Assembly: GCA_013204265.1 (NCBI GenBank)
Contig: JABMOG010000234.1
Location: 1 to 38,996, forward strand
Source of the DNA: Rhodospirillales bacterium
Lineage (GTDB): Bacteria > Pseudomonadota > Alphaproteobacteria > Rhodospirillales > Casp-alpha2
Direction of reading: 5' to 3'
DNA: 38,996 nt
Shown here: piece after piece, positions 1 through 9,643 of the stretch
Numbering within the stretch: position 1 is the stretch's first letter
How the letters are laid out: each line of letters opens with the position of its first letter
Notes under the pieces: model-generated
What the model was told of the DNA's origin: nothing
Database searches by the model: none
Seen by the model: the letters and a program-made list of their open reading frames with translations, nothing else
Translations under genes and position numbers: made by a program

Positions 1-70
1 CAACCCGGTCAGGTCCGGAAGGAAGCAGCCGTAACGAGTTTTGGTCTGGGTCGGTTCCAGCCTCCCACCT
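1..70 (+). ncRNA. ffs: Bacterial signal recognition particle RNA (4.5S), 3' part; 5' end lies outside the window
   Basis: Contains the conserved SRP RNA apical motif GGTCAGGTCCGGAAGGAAGCAGCC followed by the closing strand ending CCAGCCTCCCACCT; located just upstream of dnaX, a common arrangement. Confidence 0.9.
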
Positions 71-108
71 AATTTCTTTCTGCCATTGGCACCTTGATAT
101 ACCCAACA

Positions 109-1626
109 ATGAACGAAACCGTTTCCTCCACAACCGGCGTCGCCTATCAGGTTTTCGCGCGAAAATACCGCCCGTCCACCTTTGCTGATCTGATCGGCCA
201 GGAGGCCATGGTGCGAACCCTGACCAATGCCATCCAGTCCGACCGGCTGGCCCAGGCGTATATCCTGACGGGGGTGCGGGGCATTGGTAAAACCTCGACG
301 GCGCGAATCATAGCGCGTGCGCTTAATTGCATCGGCGTGGACGGCAATGGCGGGCCAACGGCTGAGCCCTGCGGCGTGTGTGAACACTGCACCGCCATCG
401 CCGAAGACCGCCACGTCGACGTTCTGGAAATGGATGCCGCCAGCCGCACCGGTGTCGATGATATCCGCGAGGTCATCGAAGGGGTGCGGTACCGTCCGAC
501 CTCGGCGCGGTTCAAGATTTATATCATCGACGAAGTGCATATGTTGTCCCGCCACGCCTTCAATGCATTGTTGAAAACGCTGGAAGAGCCGCCCGAACAC
601 GTGAAATTCGTATTCGCCACCACGGAAATCCGCAAGGTTCCGGTGACCGTGTTGAGCCGCTGCCAGCGGTTTGATCTGCGGCGCGTCGATATGGAGACCT
701 TGAAGGCACATTTTGCGTCTATTGCCGAAACCGAGGGTGCCAAGGTTTCCGATTCCGCACTGCACCTGATCGCGCGCGCCGCCGACGGCAGCGTGCGCGA
801 CGGCCTCAGCCTGCTCGACCAGGCGATATCCCACTCAAACCCCGACAGCTTTGAGGAAATCGGCGAGGACGCGGTGCGCGCCATGCTCGGGCTGGCCGAC
901 CGGTCGCGTAGTTTTATGCTTTTGGAATCGGTCATGGGCGGCGACGTGGCTCCGGCGCTGGACCTTCTCGATCAACTTTATAAAGAAGGCGCCGATCCGC
1001 TGGCCGTTCTCGAAGACCTGTTGGAAATTACCCATTGGCTGACCCGTATCAAGGTTGTTCCGAGCGCCGCCGATGCGCCGGAAGTGCCGGAAATAGAACG
1101 CGTCCGGGGCCGGGAGATTGAAGGCCGCCTGTCGATGACGGCGTTGGCCCGCGCCTGGCAAATGCTGCTTAAAGGCTTGGGCGAAGTGCGCCAGGCGCCG
1201 TCGCCGATCCAGGCGGCGGAAATGATTTTGGTGCGGCTCGCCCATGCCGCCGATCTGCCGACCCCGGAAGAGGCCATCCGCCAGATTAATTCCAGCTCTG
1301 TGGGTTCCGCCCCGCAAGGTGCGGCGGTCGTGGCGGCCTCTTCACTCCCATCCTCTGGGCCAGGTCCGTCTTCGCCGCCGCCTGAACCCGTTGCCGTACC
1401 GACCCCACCCCCGCCGCGGGTGTCCAACAACAGTGTTTCTGCGGCACCCAGCGCCAGTGCAAAATCGAAACAGGACGCCGCCAAACACCCCCTGGTGCAG
1501 GCGGTGATGGCGACGTTTCCCGGCGCTACCATCGAAGAGGTCCGCGAAGCGGGCGTAGCTCCGCTAAAAGAGCCCGAATACGATTTAGCCGACGAGTCTT
1601 CCGATTCCGGCCCTGATCAGGACTAG
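109..1626 (+). CDS. dnaX: DNA polymerase III subunit gamma/tau
   Basis: YQVFARKYRPSTFADLIGQEAMVRTL, Walker A GVRGIGKTSTAR, Zn-module cysteines CGVCEHC, DEVHMLS, sensor 1 region. ATG at 109 preferred; ORF track extends to a TTG at 94. Confidence 0.95.
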   Translation: MNETVSSTTGVAYQVFARKYRPSTFADLIGQEAMVRTLTNAIQSDRLAQAYILTGVRGIGKTSTARIIARALNCIGVDGNGGPTAEPCGVCEHCTAIAEDRHVDVLEMDAASRTGVDDIREVIEGVRYRPTSARFKIYIIDEVHMLSRHAFNALLKTLEEPPEHVKFVFATTEIRKVPVTVLSRCQRFDLRRVDMETLKAHFASIAETEGAKVSDSALHLIARAADGSVRDGLSLLDQAISHSNPDSFEEIGEDAVRAMLGLADRSRSFMLLESVMGGDVAPALDLLDQLYKEGADPLAVLEDLLEITHWLTRIKVVPSAADAPEVPEIERVRGREIEGRLSMTALARAWQMLLKGLGEVRQAPSPIQAAEMILVRLAHAADLPTPEEAIRQINSSSVGSAPQGAAVVAASSLPSSGPGPSSPPPEPVAVPTPPPPRVSNNSVSAAPSASAKSKQDAAKHPLVQAVMATFPGATIEEVREAGVAPLKEPEYDLADESSDSGPDQD

Positions 1627-1648
1627 TTCAAGAGGGTAGGTTATAAAG

Positions 1649-1674
1649 AAAGCGGCGACCCGCGGGCCGCCGTT
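1649..1674. terminator. GC-rich hairpin downstream of dnaX
   Basis: AAGCGGCG-ACCCGCGGGC-CGCCGTTT inverted repeat shortly after the dnaX stop, between convergent genes. Confidence 0.5.
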
Positions 1675-1683
1675 TCTCCTCAA

Positions 1684-1722
1684 AGAACCTCCGATTTCCC
1701 CCGGATTTCACCGGAAGGTTCT
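1684..1722. terminator. Second inverted repeat in the dnaX convergent intergenic region
   Basis: AGAACCT (1684-1690) and AGGTTCT (1716-1722) are perfect complementary arms; an inner CCG/CGG extends the stem with one bulge. Confidence 0.35.
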
Positions 1723-1735
1723 CGAAGACTGTGCC

Positions 1736-2404
1736 TTAGTGATTTGTTGCCAACGCGGCGGATTGCGTTGCTGGCGCGTGTTGACGTCCTGTGACCCAGC
1801 GATAGATGACGTTGCGCCGGGGCGCGACCGGGGTTGCTTGAAGCCTGACCGGTGCCAGGGTTGGGATTTCCATTGCGGTCGTAATACTCCTTACGCTGCT
1901 TGCTGTATTTTTAGCCATCGCCCCGGGGGGAGCGGCCCGGGCCACGCGTTGGGCCGGGCGTTGCGGCCTGGACAGACCGACAACGACGCGCCTGCCATCT
2001 GCCGTGGTGACGACGACATCGGACCTGTAGGGCCTATTAAAGTCGGAGGGTCGGCGTTTATTGATCGCAGACGAAATGACCTGGCCAAGGCGTTTTTGCC
2101 GCAACACCCCATCGGCTTTCATGTGTGAAAAGACGGCGCCCCATCCGCGGCCGTTCATTTTGGCTTTGGCGATAGAGTCGAGGCTCCACACGGGGCTACC
2201 GTCCTCGGCCTGCTGGGCGTTAAAAAGGGCGTCCGCGATATTCTGGTTGCCGGCAGATAGCTGGCTGTAAAAACCGGGCTGGACAATAGGTGCCTGCACA
2301 GTGATTTCCGTATTTCCGCCGCTATCGGCGGGAAGGACGATTTGAGCTGAGGCTTTGCTAGTGATCATCGCGGCGACAAGGCCAAAAATGATGGTTCTGT
2401 GCAT
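1736..2404 (-). CDS. Secreted hypothetical protein
   Basis: 222 aa ORF with N-terminal signal-peptide-like sequence MHRTIIFGLVAAMITSKASAQ; stop/start 3 nt from the upstream lipoprotein gene. Confidence 0.7.
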   Translation of the reverse strand: MHRTIIFGLVAAMITSKASAQIVLPADSGGNTEITVQAPIVQPGFYSQLSAGNQNIADALFNAQQAEDGSPVWSLDSIAKAKMNGRGWGAVFSHMKADGVLRQKRLGQVISSAINKRRPSDFNRPYRSDVVVTTADGRRVVVGLSRPQRPAQRVARAAPPGAMAKNTASSVRSITTAMEIPTLAPVRLQATPVAPRRNVIYRWVTGRQHAPATQSAALATNH

Positions 2405-2407
2405 TTT

Positions 2408-2893
2408 CTAATACTCCTTGTTTAAGGTTGCGGTTTCTTGCGGGTCGAATTCCTGCCCATTTATGTCGTTTTGCTCCATGTCCAGCGTTTGCGCCGTCTG
2501 GATGATAATTTCAGTGGCGGTCGAAGCGTCCTTGAAGAATAGTCCCCTGTGGTTGGCGACGACCCGCATCCGGGTGAGCTGTCGGGTCAGGGCCTCCAAT
2601 TCGATCTCGATGGTTCTATCGCGGGCGATGGCGGTGATGGTCCAGCCTTCGGGTTTGCGAATTTGGTCGGCGATTTCCATGTCCAGGCGGTCGAGCGTGT
2701 TAAACGCGGCTGCGCGCATGTTGTCCATGGAAGTGGAGAACGTTTTGTAGGAAATGCCACTCAGCGTGTGGTCGAGCCCTGCGTCTGCGGCCATGGAGCC
2801 AGCGGTCGCGATAACCCCCGAACATCCCTGTAGAATCACAAGCCCGAGGGCCATGGCCGTAAATCGAGTTGCTATAATTTTATTTCTATACAT
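2408..2893 (-). CDS. Putative lipoprotein, DUF3568-like
   Basis: 161 aa with lipobox-like LVILQGCSG; body resembles small DUF3568-type lipoproteins (family assignment from memory). RBS-like AGGAGG before the ATG. Confidence 0.65.
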   Translation of the reverse strand: MYRNKIIATRFTAMALGLVILQGCSGVIATAGSMAADAGLDHTLSGISYKTFSTSMDNMRAAAFNTLDRLDMEIADQIRKPEGWTITAIARDRTIEIELEALTRQLTRMRVVANHRGLFFKDASTATEIIIQTAQTLDMEQNDINGQEFDPQETATLNKEY

Positions 2894-2921
2894 GGTGTCC
2901 TCCTGTAAAATAATTCTCCTT

Positions 2922-2952
2922 TATTATTGGTGATTTGGTCAAATCAATAATA
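2922..2952. promoter_or_regulatory. Candidate operator: AT-rich inverted repeats upstream of the 2893-1736 operon
   Basis: Palindrome TGATTTG-GT-CAAATCA at 2931-2946 nested in TATTATTG...CAATAATA (2922-2929/2945-2952). Confidence 0.4.
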
Positions 2953-3075
2953 TGCAAGTATTATTCATAAAAATACATTGATAATGCATTTTTTATTTAA
3001 GTAAAAATTTACATAAATTAACGGCGCGCTGACCCATGCCGGGGCGTGCGTCCACCTGTCGTTTGGGGGGGTACC

Positions 3076-3906
3076 CTAGAAGGTGAAGCTGTTGCCGGAG
3101 GCTTGGCCCCAGGCGTCCATGAATTCCGTCAGGTAGGGTCGATCGGCACCCTCCGCCTGGATCAAAGAGACGATGTCGGCGATGGCGGCGTTGTAGCCTC
3201 CGCGCTCCATCGTGCCACGGTGCAGCATCCAGCGCAGGTAAACCAGATAGGTATTCACGACATCGGTTTCGCAGTAATGGCGAACCTCATCGATCCGTCC
3301 GTCGTCGACCATTTGCGCAACATCGGCGCCGGAAACACCGAATTTTCCGGGAAAGCCCATGGCTGAGCAGACTTCGTCCAGGCTGACGCGGGCCGATGCC
3401 CCGTGGTCGGACAGCACGTCGAGCAAGTCGCAGTGCCAGTCGGTGGAATAGCGCTGGGTATAGCTGTTCCATTTGTCACCGGCGCCGTATAGCCAGGGGG
3501 CCGAGATGCCGTGTACCATGGCCCGGTATTTCAGCACCGGCAGATCGAATCCGCGCCCGTTGAAGCTGACCAGTCGGGGTTTCAGCCGTTCGAAATAGCT
3601 GAAAAACCCTTGCAGCAGTTGTTTCTCGTCAAACCCGGCTTCGCCGCCGGAACGCAGTTCACGCAACAGATAGGCCTCTTGGTCCCCAGTACGTTCGATC
3701 TCGGCTTCGAGGAAACTGATCGCCACGACCTTGTGAAAAGGCTGGCGCGGGAAGGCATTTTTACCGCCGGTCTTTTCCAGATGATAGCGTTCCAGCTCTT
3801 CGCGCCGTTCGGCCACACCGGGATCGTCGAACCCGGTCAGGTTGGGCACGGCGTCGGTGTCGGGCACGGTTTCGATATCGAAGACGAAGAGGTTTTGATG
3901 CTGCAT
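3076..3906 (-). CDS. Predicted 3'-5' exonuclease related to PolB exonuclease domain
   Basis: MQHQNLFVFDIETVPD (DxE exo I), LVSFNGRGFDLPVLKYRA (exo II), YCETDVVNTYLVYLR (exo III). Start set at ATG 3906; the ORF-track N-terminal extension is antisense to ybaB. Confidence 0.85.
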   Translation of the reverse strand: MQHQNLFVFDIETVPDTDAVPNLTGFDDPGVAERREELERYHLEKTGGKNAFPRQPFHKVVAISFLEAEIERTGDQEAYLLRELRSGGEAGFDEKQLLQGFFSYFERLKPRLVSFNGRGFDLPVLKYRAMVHGISAPWLYGAGDKWNSYTQRYSTDWHCDLLDVLSDHGASARVSLDEVCSAMGFPGKFGVSGADVAQMVDDGRIDEVRHYCETDVVNTYLVYLRWMLHRGTMERGGYNAAIADIVSLIQAEGADRPYLTEFMDAWGQASGNSFTF

Positions 3907-3969
3907 GGCTGCATGTACTATAACACTGTTCATCGTTTCCGGCCCACTTTCGTGAAAGAAACACCCCTG

Positions 3970-4293
3970 ATGAAAAACCTCGGAGATATGCTGAAGAAGG
4001 CCCAGGACTTCCAGTCCAAAATGACAGGTATGCAGGAAGAACTGGCGGACATGGAAATAACCGGATCGTCCGGCGGCGGCATGGTGCGCGTCACCCTGAA
4101 TGGCAAAGGCGAAGCCCGTGCGATTAAAATCGACCCGGCGCTGGTGACCCCCGACGATGCGCAGGTTCTGGAAGACCTGATTCTCGCCGCCTTTAACGAC
4201 GCCAAGGGCAAGATCGAGACTATGATGCAGGAAAAAATGTCCGATTTGACCGGCGGGATGGGGCTGCCGCCGGGCTTCAAGCTGCCGTTCTAA
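3970..4293 (+). CDS. ybaB: YbaB/EbfC family nucleoid-associated protein
   Basis: [58 protein letters not shown]; located directly upstream of recR. Confidence 0.93.
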   Translation: MKNLGDMLKKAQDFQSKMTGMQEELADMEITGSSGGGMVRVTLNGKGEARAIKIDPALVTPDDAQVLEDLILAAFNDAKGKIETMMQEKMSDLTGGMGLPPGFKLPF

Positions 4294-4310
4294 GGGAATT
4301 TCCACGGATC

Positions 4311-4904
4311 ATGATTTCGCCGGACATCGAGAATCTGATTGCCCTGCTGGCCAAGTTGCCGGGGCTTGGCCCGCGTTCGGCGCGGCGCGCCGTTTTGCAT
4401 CTGATCAAGCGCCGCGAAGCCTTGGGCGCGCCTTTGACCAAGGCCATGACCAACGTTCTCGAGACCGTCAAAACCTGTTCACAATGCGGCAACCTTGATA
4501 CCGTCGACCCGTGCCCGTTGTGTACGGACCCCAAACGCGATGCCGGTTTGATCTGTGTCGTCGAGGATGTCGCCGACCTTTGGGCGTTGGAGCGGGCCAA
4601 GGTGTTCCAAGGCCGCTATCACGTATTGGGCGGGGTTCTGTCGGCGTTGGACGGCGTCGGGCCGGAGGATTTAAACATTCCCGCGCTGATAGAACGCACC
4701 ACCCGCGGCGGAATTCGCGAAGTGATCCTGGCCAACAGCGCCACAGTCGATGGCCAGACCACGGCGCATTATTTGACCGACCTGCTGGCAGGAAGCGGAG
4801 TTGAAATATCCGAACTGGCGCACGGCGTGCCGGTCGGCGGCGAGCTGGATTACCTGGACGATGGAACCCTGGGCGCGGCCCTGAAAGACCGCCGCCCGGT
4901 TTAG
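4311..4904 (+). CDS. recR: Recombination mediator protein RecR
   Basis: [27 protein letters not shown]4 motif [16 protein letters not shown], Toprim region [15 protein letters not shown]. Confidence 0.96.
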   Translation: MISPDIENLIALLAKLPGLGPRSARRAVLHLIKRREALGAPLTKAMTNVLETVKTCSQCGNLDTVDPCPLCTDPKRDAGLICVVEDVADLWALERAKVFQGRYHVLGGVLSALDGVGPEDLNIPALIERTTRGGIREVILANSATVDGQTTAHYLTDLLAGSGVEISELAHGVPVGGELDYLDDGTLGAALKDRRPV

Positions 4905-4908
4905 CGGG

Positions 4909-5958
4909 CTAGACCTCTTTCAACAGGGGCCGGGGGGTGTCCAGGTCTTCCAGCGAATTGTCGTCTTCTAACTGCACATCTTTGATTTTTTGACCGCGAT
5001 CGGTGATTTTCCCGTTCGACGTTGAAATGGCGCCAATGTCATCGCTGGCTTGCCGGAAGTGGGTTTTTAGTTTGCCGACACGGTCGTCCAACAGGCGAAC
5101 ATCATTCAGCAACAATTCGACCTGCTTTTGAATCAGCCCGGCTTGTTCCTTCATCCGGCCATCCTTAAGAATCGAGCCAACGGTATTGACCAAAGCCATC
5201 AGGGTAGACGGCGAGGCAAGCCCGACACGGCGGCGTTGAGCGTCTTCGACGATGTTGGGAAAATTTGAATGGAGTTCGGCAAAGATAGCCTCCGACGGCA
5301 GGAACATGATTGCCCAATCGGTTTCGTTGGCAATGATATATCGGTCGGCAATATGCTTGATATGGGTGTTCACATCCCTGGAAAAATCCCGATTGGCATT
5401 TTTATTATCCGTATCGTTTTTCGCCTGCTGGATGGCGCGGTAGGCCTCCAGGGGGAATTTAGAATCTATCGGTATGATTCCCGGCGGGGACGGCAGCCGT
5501 ATCAGGCAATCAACGCGGTTGCCGTTGGAAAGGGTCGCCTGGAAGTCATAGGCAGAGGGCGGCAAGGCGTCCTTGATCAGGGACTCCATCTGAAATTCCC
5601 CGAAATTCCCCCGCAACTGTTTGTTGGACAGAATATCCTGCAGCCCGACCATCTCTTTTCCCAAATCGGTGATATTTTTCTGCGCCGTATCGATGACGGC
5701 CAAGCGCTCGTGCAGACCTTTGAGCTGTTCGCCGGTTTTCTCGGTATGTTGCACCAGGCCTTCGCCGACTCGTTTAGACAACGCCTCGAGGCGCTCATTC
5801 AGGCTCGATTCGGAATGTTGCACGTGGCCCTTAAGCTCGGCCTGGATATTAATAATCTGGTCCAGTTTTTCGGTCGAAACGGAACCCCCGCGCCGACCTG
5901 CCAAAAACGCGGCTAAGGCCAACACAATCATGACTATAATGGCAATCGTCCAATCCAT
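4909..5958 (-). CDS. rmuC: DNA recombination protein RmuC
   Basis: N-terminal TM helix, coiled coil, RGNFGEFQMESLIKD and VDCLIRLPSPPGIIPIDSKFPLEAYRAI motifs. Confidence 0.92.
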   Translation of the reverse strand: MDWTIAIIVMIVLALAAFLAGRRGGSVSTEKLDQIINIQAELKGHVQHSESSLNERLEALSKRVGEGLVQHTEKTGEQLKGLHERLAVIDTAQKNITDLGKEMVGLQDILSNKQLRGNFGEFQMESLIKDALPPSAYDFQATLSNGNRVDCLIRLPSPPGIIPIDSKFPLEAYRAIQQAKNDTDNKNANRDFSRDVNTHIKHIADRYIIANETDWAIMFLPSEAIFAELHSNFPNIVEDAQRRRVGLASPSTLMALVNTVGSILKDGRMKEQAGLIQKQVELLLNDVRLLDDRVGKLKTHFRQASDDIGAISTSNGKITDRGQKIKDVQLEDDNSLEDLDTPRPLLKEV

Positions 5959-6045
5959 GGCCGAAGATTACCTCTTAGGCGCGGTGTCCGCCAGCCGCAA
6001 ACCGCCCTTGACGGAGCCGCCCAATGGATGGGAAAAGACCAAATC

Positions 6046-6576
6046 ATGGCTATACTTGAAATCATCGTAGCGCCGGACCCGCGATTGAAGGTCACAGCCA
6101 AACCGGTAGACGGCGTTGACGATGATGTCCGCAAATTGATGGACGATATGCTGGAAACCATGCATTCGGCCCAGGGCATCGGTCTGGCGTCGACCCAGGT
6201 CGGCGACCCCCGGCGCGTGCTCGTGGTCGACGTCTCAGGCGTGGACGAAAACCCGGACCCCATTCGCATGGCCAACCCGGAATTGATTTGGGCGTCGGAC
6301 GAAAACAGCATTCACGAAGAAGGCTGCCTGTCGCTGCCCGAACAATACGCCGAGGTCGTGCGGCCGGATTCCATTCGCGTGCGATATCTCGACGAGACTG
6401 GTGAAATCCGTGAACGCGAGGCCGACGGGATGCTGGCGACCTGCATCCAGCACGAAATGGATCATCTCGACGGGGTCTTGTTCGTGGACCATATTTCCTC
6501 CTTGAAGCGCGGTATGATCCTTCGCAGGCTGATCAAGGTGAAGAAGCAGGCCGAGGCGGAGGCGGAGGCGGTTTAA
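6046..6576 (+). CDS. def: Peptide deformylase
   Basis: Motifs QGIGLASTQVG, EEGCLSLPEQ, QHEMDHLDGVLFVD; start at ATG 6046 (MAILEIIVAPDPRLK). Confidence 0.95.
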   Translation: MAILEIIVAPDPRLKVTAKPVDGVDDDVRKLMDDMLETMHSAQGIGLASTQVGDPRRVLVVDVSGVDENPDPIRMANPELIWASDENSIHEEGCLSLPEQYAEVVRPDSIRVRYLDETGEIREREADGMLATCIQHEMDHLDGVLFVDHISSLKRGMILRRLIKVKKQAEAEAEAV

Positions 6577-6610
6577 ACCGGTTTTTGTGCCCTGGGAATG
6601 AACAACGGCT

Positions 6611-7546
6611 TTGGAGGGGGATTTGAGTCCTTTGCGTCTTGTTTTTATGGGAAGCCCGGACTTTTCGGTGCCGGTTCTGGCTGCCTTGCTCGAAGCCGGC
6701 CATGAAATCGTCTGCGTCTATAGCCAGCCGCCCCGGCCTGCCGGGCGTGGGCAAAAACAAAAACTTTCACCGGTGCAGGCCTTCGCCGAGACCCAGGGAC
6801 TTGCCGTCAGGACACCGGAAACCCTGAAATCGGCGAAGGACCAGGCTGAATTTCAGGCGTGGCAGGCCGATGCCGCTGTCGTCGTCGCCTATGGGTTGAT
6901 TTTGCCCGCCGCCGTGATTGACGCGCCCCGGTTGGGGTGTTGGAACGTACATGCGTCGCTGTTGCCGCGTTGGCGGGGGGCGGCGCCGATCCAGCGGGCG
7001 ATCATGGCCGGGGATACGAAAACCGGCGTCAGTATCATGAAAATTGATACCGGGCTGGACACCGGCCCCGTTGCGCTGCGCCGGGAAATTCCACTGGGCG
7101 ATCAGACTACGGCGCCAGACCTGCACGACGCCCTGTCCGAAATGGGTGCGGCGATGATGGTTGAGGCCCTGGCGGGCCTGGCTGCGGGGACGCTACATCT
7201 GAGCCCACAGCCGGGCGACGGCGTCACCTATGCCGCCAAGTTGAGCCGTGCAGAAGGGCGGCTGGATTGGAATTGTCCGGCGGTGGACCTGGAACGCCAG
7301 GTGCGCGCGCTCAACCCGTGGCCGGGGGTGTGGTTCGAATTCTCCGGCGAACGCATCAAGGTGCTGGCGGCTGCGGTGGCGGACGAGGCGGGTACGCCGG
7401 GCACCACGATAGACGATATGCTTGGCGTCGCCTGCGGGGCAGGGGTGCTGCGTCTGTTGCGGGTGTGCCGGGCCGGCAAATCCGCGCAGGACGCAGGGAC
7501 CTTCGTCAGGGGGTTCCCAATACCGGCAGGGACAAAACTGGATTGA
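6611..7546 (+). CDS. fmt: Methionyl-tRNA formyltransferase
   Basis: [76 protein letters not shown]. Confidence 0.96.
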   Translation: MEGDLSPLRLVFMGSPDFSVPVLAALLEAGHEIVCVYSQPPRPAGRGQKQKLSPVQAFAETQGLAVRTPETLKSAKDQAEFQAWQADAAVVVAYGLILPAAVIDAPRLGCWNVHASLLPRWRGAAPIQRAIMAGDTKTGVSIMKIDTGLDTGPVALRREIPLGDQTTAPDLHDALSEMGAAMMVEALAGLAAGTLHLSPQPGDGVTYAAKLSRAEGRLDWNCPAVDLERQVRALNPWPGVWFEFSGERIKVLAAAVADEAGTPGTTIDDMLGVACGAGVLRLLRVCRAGKSAQDAGTFVRGFPIPAGTKLD

Positions 7547-7568
7547 CGATTGAAGAGGATAAAAACGC

Positions 7569-8618
7569 TTAATTCAGTGAAGACAGCATGGGCGCGGAGT
7601 CTTCGATTTTCTGGATCTTGTCCATGCCTTGGCGCATTTCCGACATGATGAATTCGGCGCGTTTGCCGGGGCCACCGGCGGAAGGGTTGGGGAACAGCCG
7701 CGCCCAGGCTTCCATCTTCACGCTGAGCGAGCACAAAACCCCGCCGATAGTGGTGTGATAGCTGGAGATAAGTTGTTCGACCTTGTGGAAGCGTTCGGCG
7801 GAAATTTCATCCCACATGTGTTTGGTGCCGCGTTCGAAATTTTCGAACCGTCCGGTAATCGCCGCCATCAGTTCGTTGATGGTGGATTCCATGTCTTCCA
7901 TTGTCTTGCCTAAATTCTGGTCGGTCTTGAACTGATAATTGCCGCGAAGCGAGTCCATGGCCTCCAAAAATTCGGTGATGGTCGGCTCAATGGCGTCCAA
8001 ACAGCGGCGGTAATAGGACAACGACAGGAAGATATCACCGTAATCTTCCATAAACTTGGGGATTTCCTCGGGCTTGATGCTCAATTTGTCGGCCATGACG
8101 CGGATTTTTTCCAACGCCTTGCCGACGTCCGGTGACCGGAACAACTTGATCACGTCGTCAAAACTTTCGATCGCCACATCTTCGCCGCCATAAATCTGCG
8201 CAATCAGGGGGCGGGTGAAATCCGTCATGTAAGACGTCAATTCCTTGCTCATGGCGGGCGAAAGCTTGAGGGATTCGTGATCATTGATGGGAATGTCCAT
8301 TTCCCGAAGCGAGATACGCAGGCTGTAAACATCATAACTGGGCAGATTGCCGACCTTGCGAATGATGCTCATATCGGAGGGTGGACTGGCCATGTCCCAA
8401 CTGAATTCCTGGGGCAGATCCTCAATGTCGATTTGGCCGCTGCCGGCATCCTTGTCGGAGAACAGTTCGATGACACTTTCCAGGCGCACACTCTTGATCA
8501 ACCGGGCGCGGTTTAAGGCCGGTGTTTCCAACGGCAAAATCGACATGGGGAGGATATGCAGGGAATCTCTGTCCGTATCCGATATCGCCGTGGTGTTCAA
8601 GTTTTCGATCCTGCTCAT
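7569..8618 (-). CDS. Conserved-looking hypothetical protein, 349 aa
   Basis: Long ORF with good coding character on the minus strand between fmt and truA; no recognised domain. Confidence 0.75.
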   Translation of the reverse strand: MSRIENLNTTAISDTDRDSLHILPMSILPLETPALNRARLIKSVRLESVIELFSDKDAGSGQIDIEDLPQEFSWDMASPPSDMSIIRKVGNLPSYDVYSLRISLREMDIPINDHESLKLSPAMSKELTSYMTDFTRPLIAQIYGGEDVAIESFDDVIKLFRSPDVGKALEKIRVMADKLSIKPEEIPKFMEDYGDIFLSLSYYRRCLDAIEPTITEFLEAMDSLRGNYQFKTDQNLGKTMEDMESTINELMAAITGRFENFERGTKHMWDEISAERFHKVEQLISSYHTTIGGVLCSLSVKMEAWARLFPNPSAGGPGKRAEFIMSEMRQGMDKIQKIEDSAPMLSSLN

Positions 8619-8850
8619 CCATTAATAAAGGTTGGAAAATTTTTCGGTTGCAAAGCACCGAGTGGAGCTCGCCCCAACATGAGAAATACCATATTGGCGC
8701 TCATTTGTATCAGGGATATGCCCGATCTATGTCTGTTTGTACCAATATATGTCATTATTTTACGAGGCCTTCGTTAATATTTTTCTCAATTTTGACATGT
8801 TGGGGACATAATCTCTCGCCTAGCGGACGGTCGCGGTCTAAAAAACAGCC

Positions 8851-9588
8851 ATGGTTCGATATAAAATTATCATCGAATATGACGGCACCGATTTTGTCGG
8901 CTGGCAGCGCCAGGACAACGGGTTCAGTGTGCAACAGGCGATTGAAAAGGCGATCACTGAGTTTTCCGGCGAAACCGTGATCCTGTTCGGGGCTGGGCGC
9001 ACCGATTCCGGCGTTCATGCCTTGGGCCAGGTCGCCCACTTCGACCTGGAACGCGACACCAATGCCAATACGGTCGCCAACGCCCTGAACTTCTACCTCA
9101 GGTCTATGCGAATATCTATTCTTAGCGCCGAAGCCGTGAATAATGGCTTCGATGCCCGTATTTCGGCGAAAGAGCGTGCGTATATTTACAAGATCACCAA
9201 TCGCCGCGGCCCTCTGAGCGTGGGCCGTGGCAATAGTTGGTGGGTGCCGGTGCCGCTGGACGACGTCGCCATGAATGAGGCGGCCAAGGTGTTAATCGGG
9301 AATCACGACTTCACCACCTTTCGCGCCACCAGGTGTCAGGCCAATTCACCCATCAAGACGCTCGATGAATTGACCGTCACCCGGTGTGGTGAGGTGGTCG
9401 AGGTCAGGGCCCGGGCCAGATCGTTCCTGCATCATCAGATGCGAAATATCGTCGGCACCTTGAAACTTGTCGGCGAAGGGCGGTGGACGGAGGCTGATGT
9501 TCGCACAGCCCTGGAGGCAAAGAAACGCGCCGCCGGCGGCCCGACGGCACCGCCGGATGGCCTGTATCTGGTCGAAGTCATTTATTAA
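8851..9588 (+). CDS. truA: tRNA pseudouridine(38-40) synthase
   Basis: [33 protein letters not shown] catalytic Asp motif, [13 protein letters not shown]. Confidence 0.96.
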   Translation: MVRYKIIIEYDGTDFVGWQRQDNGFSVQQAIEKAITEFSGETVILFGAGRTDSGVHALGQVAHFDLERDTNANTVANALNFYLRSMRISILSAEAVNNGFDARISAKERAYIYKITNRRGPLSVGRGNSWWVPVPLDDVAMNEAAKVLIGNHDFTTFRATRCQANSPIKTLDELTVTRCGEVVEVRARARSFLHHQMRNIVGTLKLVGEGRWTEADVRTALEAKKRAAGGPTAPPDGLYLVEVIY

Positions 9589-9643
9589 CGGAGGCGACTG
9601 CTCGTTGTCTCATAAGTGCCGGGGATTTATAGTCAGGTCGATC

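Noticed and set aside
835-1317. Antisense ORFs over dnaX (also 147..515, 519..935, 978..1532)
   Set aside because: Shadow ORFs caused by high GC third positions; the dnaX frame fully explains the sequence.
109-1626. Programmed frameshift site in dnaX producing gamma versus tau
   Set aside because: No A-AAA-AAG-type slippery heptamer with downstream stem was found in the linker region.
3907-4305. N-terminal extension of the 409-aa exonuclease ORF
   Set aside because: It is antisense to ybaB and has no exonuclease-like sequence; the exonuclease domain begins at ATG 3906.
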